A stretch of 13,071 nt of DNA, from the NCBI GenBank assembly GCA_002470185.1, contig DKNG01000067.1, positions 1 to 13,071 on the forward strand, in the 5' to 3' direction. A model generated the notes under the pieces. That model ran no database searches. It was not told the DNA's origin and saw nothing but the letters and a program-made list of their open reading frames with translations. The translations under genes and the position numbers were made by a program. Within the stretch, counting starts at the first letter, position 1; every line of letters starts with the position of its first letter. The stretch comes from Arcobacter sp. UBA7394. Its GTDB lineage: Bacteria > Campylobacterota > Campylobacteria > Campylobacterales > Arcobacteraceae. Below are positions 7,289 through 13,071 of the stretch, one piece after another.

Positions 7289-7323
7289 AAAAGCTATAAG
7301 TTTTAAAGTAATTTATAGCTTTT
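7289..7323 (+). terminator. Terminator after maoC
   Basis: An 11-bp perfect stem (AAAAGCTATAA at 7289-7299 with its complement at 7313-7323) and a 13-base loop, starting 26 bases after the maoC stop codon. The 3' arm ends in TTTT. It is AT-rich, typical of intrinsic terminators in such genomes. No other gene is seen between here and the next promoter at 7414. Confidence 0.65.
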
Positions 7324-7413
7324 AACTCCCTACATATCATCTTATTTAACTTATTTAAAACTTATTTTTATTATAAAAAAGAATTATATTCTTTATTAAA
7401 AAAAAACTTTCAT

Positions 7414-7446
7414 TATCATTAAATTGTCATCTTTTCCAAATATACT
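7414..7446 (+). promoter_or_regulatory. Permease promoter with tandem TATCAT/TGTCAT repeats
   Basis: TATCAT (7414-7419), five bases, TGTCAT (7425-7430), ten bases, then TATACT (7441-7446) as -10 box; predicted transcription start near 7453. The 22 bases 7425-7446 are identical to 9057-9078 in front of the acyl-CoA dehydrogenase operon, including the non-repeat spacer CTTTTCCAAA. Confidence 0.65.
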
Positions 7447-7471
7447 TTTTTAAATTAATAAGGAGAGAGAT

Positions 7472-7528
7472 ATGAATATTAATTTAATTATTACAGCTAC
7501 GAAAAGGATTTTTTATGCCAATGTATAA
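7472..7528 (+). CDS. Possible 18-residue leader peptide overlapping the permease start
   Basis: ATG at 7472 with AAGGAG six bases upstream, the best ribosome binding site in this intergenic region. The ORF encodes MNINLIITATKRIFYANV and stops with TAA at 7526-7528, overlapping the first 14 bases of the permease gene in another frame. Ribosomes finishing it would sit on the permease start, which has its own AAAGG at 7503-7507, so translational coupling or attenuation is plausible. No run of one regulatory codon (as in amino-acid leaders) is seen. It could also be a chance ORF. Confidence 0.4.
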   Translation: MNINLIITATKRIFYANV

Positions 7529-8933
7529 GAGAAAAGATGGTGAAGAACAACCTTGTTGGCCTTTAGGTCCTTTTAAAATTAGACTTCCTTTTGTACATTA
7601 CAAATGGGAAGTACCTGAGATGATGCAGGGATTTTTTATGTTCGTTGTAAGTTTAGCAATGATTCCATTGTTAGAAACTTATTTAGGTATGCCTTATGAA
7701 GCAGCACTAGCATTTACCTTTATTGCAGGAATTGGATATATCCTTCCTTCTCTTTTAGGAGTTCCATTAGTTCCGGGTTGGATTACCCCAGCTATTCCAG
7801 TTGTTCTACTTTATTTAAAAGGTTTTGAACCAGGACCTGAAGCTATTAAAGCTATGTTTGCTTTACAAATTGAAGTAACACTTATCTTTTTAATTTTAGG
7901 AGTTACTCGACTTGGAAGTAAATTAGTTAATGCAATTCCAAACTCATTAAAATCTGGAGTTATCATTGGAGCTGGTATTGCGGCACTTATGGGTGAATTA
8001 AAAGTTGGTGGAAGAATTGATATTACACCTATTTCAATTATCATAGGTTCATTAGTTTCTGCATATGTATTATTTTCATTATCATTTAAAAATGTAATCC
8101 AAAATAATCCTTTTGCAAAACAAATTGCTAACTTTGGATTAGTATCTGGAATGATTATTGCTATTTTTGTTGGTTGGGCAGTTGGTGAATATCCATTACC
8201 TAATATTGAAATGGGAATTACTCAACCAGATTTTGCATTAATGTGGAACTATTTAGTATTTGCAAATGGTTTACCATCATATGATATTTTCTTATTGGCA
8301 ATTCCTACAGCTTTAATTGCTTATGTAATAGCATTTGGTGATATTATCATTGGATTTACTTTAGTTAAAAGAGTAGATCATATTAGACAAGATGAAAAAA
8401 TTGAAGAAAATGTTGATAGAGTTCATTTAGTTACAGCTATTAGAAATGGACTACATGCTTTCTTTGCTCCTTGGCCTGGATTATCTGGACCATTATTCAC
8501 AGCAGCTCATGCAACAGTAGCTGAGAGATATGCTATGGGTAAAAAATCTATGGATTCAATCTATAGTGGTGGAGGAACGTTTTGGATTAGTGGAATGTTA
8601 GCTTTATTTATGTTGCCACTGGTGACTTTCTTTAAGCCAGTACTTCCTATTGCTTTATCACTTACTTTAATTCTTACAGCATATATCTGTATTTTAGTTG
8701 GGATGGAACAATTAAAGAACTCTACGGAGAGAGGAGTTGCGGGTATTGTTGCAATTACTTTATCTATGCCTGATCCAAAATCTACTTTATATGCCGTAGT
8801 TATTGGACTAATATTATATTTCTTATTAGAGAGACCAAAACTTTTAGGAAAACATGACAATGGTGAAAGTATTCTTTTAGGAGATGATCCTGAACCAGAA
8901 GTAGCACCTATTAAAGTTAAAAACAATTCTTAA
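7515..8933 (+). CDS. Multispanning permease, NCS2/SLC23-like, substrate unknown
   Basis: 472 residues with about 12-14 predicted membrane segments and hydrophilic ends. It resembles the nucleobase-cation symporter-2 (UraA/AzgA) fold: LVPGWITPAIPV at about 85-96, IPNSLKSGVIIGAGIAAL at about 141-158 (compare IPxSLKxGI of AzgA-type proteins), an acidic residue in IAFGDIIIGF (D275), and a PWPGLSGPLFTAAHATVAER segment at 319-338 that may match the substrate-binding helix-10 region with E337. An acidic, soluble tail (GDDPEPEVAP) ends the protein. The chosen ATG 7515 has AAAGG upstream; a second ATG at 7521 would drop two residues. Nucleobase transport is not supported by context: neighbours and shared promoter point to an organic-acid or fatty-acid pathway. 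Family call is moderate; substrate is not known. Confidence 0.65.
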   Translation: MPMYKRKDGEEQPCWPLGPFKIRLPFVHYKWEVPEMMQGFFMFVVSLAMIPLLETYLGMPYEAALAFTFIAGIGYILPSLLGVPLVPGWITPAIPVVLLYLKGFEPGPEAIKAMFALQIEVTLIFLILGVTRLGSKLVNAIPNSLKSGVIIGAGIAALMGELKVGGRIDITPISIIIGSLVSAYVLFSLSFKNVIQNNPFAKQIANFGLVSGMIIAIFVGWAVGEYPLPNIEMGITQPDFALMWNYLVFANGLPSYDIFLLAIPTALIAYVIAFGDIIIGFTLVKRVDHIRQDEKIEENVDRVHLVTAIRNGLHAFFAPWPGLSGPLFTAAHATVAERYAMGKKSMDSIYSGGGTFWISGMLALFMLPLVTFFKPVLPIALSLTLILTAYICILVGMEQLKNSTERGVAGIVAITLSMPDPKSTLYAVVIGLILYFLLERPKLLGKHDNGESILLGDDPEPEVAPIKVKNNS

Positions 8934-8942
8934 TAAGTATTA

Positions 8943-8969
8943 AAAGAACGCCTACTTTAGGTGTTCTTT
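8943..8969 (+). terminator. Terminator after the permease gene
   Basis: A 12-bp stem with one G-U pair (AAAGAACGCCTA at 8943-8954, TAGGTGTTCTTT at 8958-8969) and a 3-base loop, starting ten bases after the permease stop. Only TTT ends the stem, but a further T-rich run (CTCTTTTTT) follows about 13 bases on. It isolates the permease transcript from the acyl-CoA dehydrogenase operon, which has its own promoter. Confidence 0.75.
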
Positions 8970-9043
8970 GTACTTAAACTCTTTTTTCTATTAAAAAAAT
9001 CTCTTTTTATTTCACACTGTTTTATTTTCTAATTATTCCCCTT

Positions 9044-9063
9044 GATGACATTTTTATGTCATC
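9044..9063. repeat. Perfect palindrome in the acyl-CoA dehydrogenase promoter
   Basis: GATGACAT, TTTT, ATGTCATC: an 8-bp perfect inverted repeat. It contains both hexamers of the promoter repeat element, so here the two half sites can be read either as a direct (TGACAT/TGTCAT) or as an inverted repeat. Only this copy of the five is fully palindromic. Confidence 0.5.
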
Positions 9064-9078
9064 TTTTCCAAATATACT
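9046..9078 (+). promoter_or_regulatory. Acyl-CoA dehydrogenase operon promoter with tandem TGACAT/TGTCAT repeats
   Basis: TGACAT (9046-9051), five bases, TGTCAT (9057-9062), ten bases, then TATACT (9073-9078) as -10 box. Predicted transcription start near 9085, leaving a leader of about 20 bases with AGGAG at 9097-9101. It is the best match of the five copies in this window to the tandem-repeat consensus. Confidence 0.65.
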
Positions 9079-9107
9079 AATTTATATTAAATAACTAGGA
9101 GCGAATG

Positions 9108-10247
9108 ATGAATTTTGAATTAAGTGAGGATCACAACGTATTAATAGACAGTCTTAAAGACTTTGTTGATAATGAGATAAAACCTATTGCTGTAGAGATT
9201 GATGAAAAGCATGAAATTCCTTCATCTTTAATTTCACAAATGAGTGAACTAGGATTTATGGGTACTTATATTCCTGAAGAATATGGTGGGGCTGGAATGG
9301 ATTACTTCTCTTATATTTTAACAGTTGCAGAAGTATCAAAAGCTTGTGCTTCAACAGGAGTTTTAATTGCAGCTCATACTTCATTATGTTGTGGACCAAT
9401 CCTATCTTATGGAACGGAAGAACAGAAGAAAAAATATCTTCCAGACTTAGCAAGTGGTGAGAAAATTGGGTGTTTCTTACAAACTGAACCAAATGCTGGT
9501 AGTGATGTATCTAATATTGATACTAAATATAAAGAGGAAGATGATTGTTATGTAATCACTGGATCAAAAATCTTTATTACAAATGGTGCATATAAAGGTA
9601 CTGGAATTGTAATTGCTACAAAAGACAAAACTTTAGGACATAAAGGTTTATCTGCTTTTATTGTTGATTTATCAACTCCTGGTGTAGAAGTTACTAAAAA
9701 TGAAGTAAAAATGGGAATTCGAGGAAGTTACACAACAGCCTTTGGTCTTGATGGTGTAAAAGTTCCTAAAGAAAATATGTTAGGAAAAGAAGGTGATGGT
9801 TTTAAAATTGCTATGGAAACTCTAAATGCTGGAAGAATCAGTATTGGAGCACAAGCCTTAGGTATTGCAGAAGGTGCATTAGAAAAATCTCTTGAATATA
9901 CACTAGAAAGAAAACAATTTAATAAACCTCTAGCAGCATTTCAAGCAGTATCTATGAAACTTGCTGAAATGAAACTAAGAATTGAGCAAAGTAAAATTTT
10001 AATTTATAAAGCTGCTTGGTTAAAAGAGAATAACAAACCTTATATTATGGAATCAGCAATGGCAAAATTATCTGCTTCTGAAACAGCAACATTTGTTACA
10101 AAAGATGCAATTCAAGTTCATGGTGGATATGGATTTATTTGTGAATATGAAGTTGAGAGAATGTATAGAGATGCAAAAATTACAGAGATATATGAAGGTA
10201 CTAGTGAAATACAACGTGTGATTATTGGAAAGATGTTGTTTAACTAG
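9108..10247 (+). CDS. Short-chain acyl-CoA dehydrogenase (butyryl-CoA dehydrogenase type)
   Basis: 379 residues, the usual length for this soluble FAD enzyme, which oxidises a saturated acyl-CoA to the 2-enoyl-CoA and hands electrons to ETF. Seen: N-terminal MNFELSEDH helix; FLQTEPNAGSDVSN at about residue 125, the first family signature; GSKIFITNGAY in the beta domain; a QVHGGYGFICEYEVERMYRD segment, the second signature; and IYEGTSEIQR at the end, whose Glu (residue 363 from this start) aligns with the catalytic base of short- and medium-chain enzymes. Two ATG codons are adjacent (9105 and 9108); AGGAG at 9097-9101 lies three bases from the first and six from the second, so the second is preferred. 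It is first gene of an operon with the membrane Fe-S protein and etfB. Chain length specificity is inferred from overall resemblance. Confidence 0.92.
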   Translation: MNFELSEDHNVLIDSLKDFVDNEIKPIAVEIDEKHEIPSSLISQMSELGFMGTYIPEEYGGAGMDYFSYILTVAEVSKACASTGVLIAAHTSLCCGPILSYGTEEQKKKYLPDLASGEKIGCFLQTEPNAGSDVSNIDTKYKEEDDCYVITGSKIFITNGAYKGTGIVIATKDKTLGHKGLSAFIVDLSTPGVEVTKNEVKMGIRGSYTTAFGLDGVKVPKENMLGKEGDGFKIAMETLNAGRISIGAQALGIAEGALEKSLEYTLERKQFNKPLAAFQAVSMKLAEMKLRIEQSKILIYKAAWLKENNKPYIMESAMAKLSASETATFVTKDAIQVHGGYGFICEYEVERMYRDAKITEIYEGTSEIQRVIIGKMLFN

Positions 10248-10298
10248 AAAAGAATAAAAAATAAAAGATTTAATGAATAGATTTACGTGGGGAGAATT

Positions 10299-12320
10299 AT
10301 GGAAGTTACTAATGAAATAACTAGAGAAGTATATTGGAATGTGGGGAATAACGCCACTACTATTGGACTAATGTATTTTTTTACTTTTTTATCAATGGGA
10401 TTACTAGTATATCTTTTTTACAAAAGATACAAAGTATACCAATTAGGAAGACCTTTAAATAGAACAGACAATATAGGTCAAAGAGTTAAGTATATGCTTA
10501 CAAATATGATGGGTCAAATAAGAGTTAAAAGAAATAGTAGACCTGGAATTGCGCATAGCATATTCTTTTGGTCGTTTATAGTTTTATTTATTGGAACATT
10601 TTTAGTATTTATCCAAGCAGATATAACAAATCTTTTATTTGATTATGTTTTTCTAAAAGGTGATTTCTACAAAATATATTCATTGTCTTTAGATATTGCA
10701 GGTTTTGTTGGAATTATTATGATGACAGCATTATTTGTAAGAAGATTTGTTTTTAGACCTAAAAATCTAATTACGTCAAGAGATGACACAATTATTCATA
10801 TTCTTTTATATGTAATCTTAATTACTGGGTTCTTAATTGAAGGCGTAAGAATGGCTGCAACTGAGCTTATAACTAATCCTGAATGGATGATTTTCTCACC
10901 AATTGGTATGGTTATAGCAAATATGCTTTCAGAAGTAGCTTCATCTACTTTATTACTTTCTCACAAAATATTATGGTGGTTTCATCTTTTTATTGTTCTT
11001 GCCTTTTTTGTAGTAATTCCTTTAACTAAATTAAGACATATGTTTACTATTACTGCTAATTATGTCTTTAAAGATAATGGTCCTACTGGAAAGTTAGTTA
11101 CTTTAGATATGGAAGATGAAAATGTTGAATCTTTTGGAGCTTCAACTGTAAAAGATCTTACATGGAAAGATATTTTTGATGCAGATGCCTGTATTAGTTG
11201 TAATAGATGTGAAGATATCTGTCCTGCTAATGCAACGGGTAAACCTTTATCTCCTATGAGTGTAATTCATAAAATTGGAGATGCTGCTTTTAATGATCCT
11301 GACAGAAACCTAGTTGAAGATATTGGTCAAGATTCTATTTGGTCATGTACAACATGTAGAGCATGTGAGGATATTTGTCCTTCAGGAAATGAGCATGTAA
11401 GTAAAATCGTAGATATTAGAAGAAACCTTGTTTTAATGGAAGGTGAATTTGCTGGTGAAGAAGTAATGAAAGCTATGGACAATGTTGAAGTAAACGGAAA
11501 TCCTATGGGCTTAGCCCTAGCTTCAAGAGGTGATTGGACTGAGGGATTAGATGTTGTAATTATGGGTGATTCTTCAGATGTTTTAACAAATCCAGTTGAT
11601 GTTCTTTATTATGTTGGTTGTTATGCTTCATTTGATGCAAGAAATCAAAAGATTGCAAGAAACTTTGTTGAAATTTGTAATGCTTCTGGTATTAAAGTAG
11701 GAATTTTAGGAAAAGAAGAAAAATGTTGTGGAGAGCCTATTCGTAAGATGGGTAATGAATATTTATATCAAGAATTAGCAAAAGAAAATATTGAAAATCT
11801 TCATAAATATAATGTTCTAAAAATAGTAACTACTTGTCCTCATTGTTTTAATACTTTAAATAAAGATTATAGGGATTTAGGTTTAGAAACAGAAGTAGAA
11901 CACTATACCGTTTTCCTTGATAGATTAGAAAAGCAAAAACGTATTCCAATGGAAGAAAAAGAGTTTGATTGTACGTATCATGACTCTTGTTATTTAGTTA
12001 GACACAATGATATTGATTCAGAACCTAGATCTCTTTTAGATTCAGCTGGGGCAAATATCATTGAAATGGCAAAAAGTAAAAAAGATACTTCTTGTTGTGG
12101 TGCTGGTGGAGGAAGAATCCTTGCAGAAGAGCATCTAGGAAATAAAAAAATCAATGTTGATAGAGTAAATATGGCTCAAGAAACAGGAGCCCCTACTTTA
12201 ATCTCTAACTGTCCTTTCTGTCTTACAATGTTTGAAGATGGAATTAAAATGGCAGATTGTGAAGATAGTTTAGTTGTAAAAGATTTATCAGAAATTATAG
12301 TTGAAAGACTAAAAAAATAA
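10299..12320 (+). CDS. Membrane Fe-S oxidoreductase, ETF:menaquinone oxidoreductase (EMO) type
   Basis: 673 residues in two parts. Residues 1-255 form a NarI-like cytochrome b domain of about five to six membrane helices with candidate haem ligands H86, H167, H222 and H229. The cytoplasmic part has two 4Fe-4S motifs, C298-x2-C-x2-C304-x3-CP and C350-x2-C-x2-C356-x3-CP, and two complete CCG domains as in heterodisulfide reductase HdrB/HdrD: C441, CC476-477, CxxC 513-516 and C564, CC599-600, CxxC 638-641. This is the architecture of the DUF224 proteins shown in syntrophic fatty-acid oxidisers and Geobacter-type bacteria to take electrons from EtfAB to menaquinone. Genes for an acyl-CoA dehydrogenase and ETF on either side support that role. 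ATG 10299 has GGGGAG four bases upstream; an in-frame GTG at 10287 lacks a site. It lies 51 bases after the dehydrogenase with no terminator between. Confidence 0.88.
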   Translation: MEVTNEITREVYWNVGNNATTIGLMYFFTFLSMGLLVYLFYKRYKVYQLGRPLNRTDNIGQRVKYMLTNMMGQIRVKRNSRPGIAHSIFFWSFIVLFIGTFLVFIQADITNLLFDYVFLKGDFYKIYSLSLDIAGFVGIIMMTALFVRRFVFRPKNLITSRDDTIIHILLYVILITGFLIEGVRMAATELITNPEWMIFSPIGMVIANMLSEVASSTLLLSHKILWWFHLFIVLAFFVVIPLTKLRHMFTITANYVFKDNGPTGKLVTLDMEDENVESFGASTVKDLTWKDIFDADACISCNRCEDICPANATGKPLSPMSVIHKIGDAAFNDPDRNLVEDIGQDSIWSCTTCRACEDICPSGNEHVSKIVDIRRNLVLMEGEFAGEEVMKAMDNVEVNGNPMGLALASRGDWTEGLDVVIMGDSSDVLTNPVDVLYYVGCYASFDARNQKIARNFVEICNASGIKVGILGKEEKCCGEPIRKMGNEYLYQELAKENIENLHKYNVLKIVTTCPHCFNTLNKDYRDLGLETEVEHYTVFLDRLEKQKRIPMEEKEFDCTYHDSCYLVRHNDIDSEPRSLLDSAGANIIEMAKSKKDTSCCGAGGGRILAEEHLGNKKINVDRVNMAQETGAPTLISNCPFCLTMFEDGIKMADCEDSLVVKDLSEIIVERLKK

Positions 12321-12333
12321 AAAGGATATATAG

Positions 12334-13071
12334 ATGAAAGTACTTGTATGTATTAAACAAGTTCCAGATATGGAATCAAAATTTAAAGTAAATGCTCAAA
12401 ATAATTGGTTTGATGAAAATGACTTAGCTTATCGTATCAATGAATATGATGAATATGCTATTGAACAAGCTGTTCAATTAAAAGAGCAATTATCAGATGT
12501 AGATGTTACTGTTTTATGTGTAGGTCCTGCAAGAGTAAAAGAAGCTATAAAAAAAGCCTTAGCAATGGGGTGTGATAGAGCTGTTCATATTGAGGATGCA
12601 GAATCTTATATAAAAGACTCTTCTCAAGTTGCTAGCTTAATTGCTGATTTTGCTAAAGATAAAAGTTTTGACATTATCTTTACTGGAATGCAGTCACAAG
12701 ATAGAGGTTCTGCTCAAGTTGGAGTTATAGTTTCTGAGTTATTAAATATTGCTTGTGTATCTACAATTGCAGATTTTGAATATGACAATGGAATTACAGT
12801 AAAAAGAGAACTTGAAGGTGGATTAAAATCTATTATCAAAGTAGATACTCCTGTTGTGTTAACTTGTCAATTAGGTCTTAATACTCCAAGATACCCTACT
12901 TTACCTAATATTATGAAAGCAAAAAAGAAAGAACTAATAACTATTGATAGTTTAGAATTATCAAGTAGTGATAGTTTAAATGAAACACTTAATTTTTATT
13001 ATCCTCAAAAAAGTGGTGGTAGCCTTATTTTAGAAGGTGATGTTCCAGAGCTTGCAGATAAATTAATTGCA
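12334..13071 (+). CDS. etfB: Electron transfer flavoprotein beta subunit, 3' end beyond window
   Basis: 246 codons are present; the frame stays open to the right edge, so only a few residues are likely missing (family length about 250-265). Seen: N-terminal VLVCIKQVPD strand; a YDEYAIEQAVQLKE segment; the AMP/FAD-binding region with DIIFTGMQSQDRGSAQVG at about 110-130 ; and a RELEGGLKSIIKVDTPVVLT stretch followed by LNTPRYPTLP, matching the EtfB family signature. With EtfA, probably encoded next, it forms the soluble heterodimer that carries electrons from the acyl-CoA dehydrogenase to the membrane Fe-S protein. AAAGGA lies seven bases before the ATG and the gap to the preceding gene is 13 bases, so it is in the same operon. 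The bifurcating versus non-bifurcating type cannot be decided without EtfA. Confidence 0.93.
   Translation, partial: MKVLVCIKQVPDMESKFKVNAQNNWFDENDLAYRINEYDEYAIEQAVQLKEQLSDVDVTVLCVGPARVKEAIKKALAMGCDRAVHIEDAESYIKDSSQVASLIADFAKDKSFDIIFTGMQSQDRGSAQVGVIVSELLNIACVSTIADFEYDNGITVKRELEGGLKSIIKVDTPVVLTCQLGLNTPRYPTLPNIMKAKKKELITIDSLELSSSDSLNETLNFYYPQKSGGSLILEGDVPELADKLIA

Noticed and set aside
8561..8926. 121-codon minus-strand frame within the permease gene
   Set aside because: Antisense shadow of membrane-segment codons, no ribosome binding site and no recognisable protein.
9044..9063. TetR-type operator as the main explanation for the shared promoter motif
   Set aside because: Only this copy is a perfect palindrome; the other four keep the direct-repeat reading (TRNCAT, 11-bp period) but not the inverted symmetry, so direct repeats explain more.
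10287..10298. GTG start for the membrane Fe-S protein
   Set aside because: GGGGAG lies inside this extension, right before the ATG at 10299, which is therefore the better start.

Overview
The window is AT-rich, compactly coded DNA. Gene content, AGGAG-type ribosome binding sites and the mix of respiratory enzymes suggest a Campylobacterota genome, most likely an Arcobacter relative (inference; no rRNA or marker gene is present). It shows two divergent blocks around a promoter region at about 5415-5582. No tRNA, rRNA, CRISPR array, insertion sequence or phage gene was seen, and no stretch over 300 bases lacks a gene.

Left block (minus strand, read from 5414 down to 1): a TRAP transporter for a small organic acid (periplasmic binding protein, small membrane subunit, large membrane subunit), then a terminator-like hairpin, a 38-codon small ORF with a strong ribosome binding site, and a FAD/iron-sulfur D-lactate dehydrogenase-type enzyme that runs off the left edge. 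The likely job is uptake of lactate or a related 2-hydroxy or 2-oxo acid and its oxidation into the quinone pool.

Right block (plus strand): an NDH-2-like flavoprotein, a MaoC-type enoyl-CoA hydratase, a multispanning permease of the NCS2/SLC23 type with unknown substrate (preceded by an overlapping 18-codon leader ORF), and then an apparent operon of acyl-CoA dehydrogenase, a membrane-bound heterodisulfide-reductase-like protein (ETF:menaquinone oxidoreductase type) and the start of etfB. The last three form an electron route: short-chain acyl-CoA to acyl-CoA dehydrogenase to ETF to membrane iron-sulfur protein to menaquinone.

The most interesting signal is regulatory. All five promoter regions (dctP, the NDH-like gene, maoC, the permease, the acyl-CoA dehydrogenase operon) carry the same architecture: two TRNCAT-like hexamers in direct repeat with an 11-bp period, the downstream one exactly 10 bp upstream of a TANNNT -10 hexamer. 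This is the geometry of OmpR/PhoB-family activator sites that replace the -35 element. It suggests that the locus is one regulon for organic-acid and acyl-CoA catabolism, run by a response regulator not encoded in the window.
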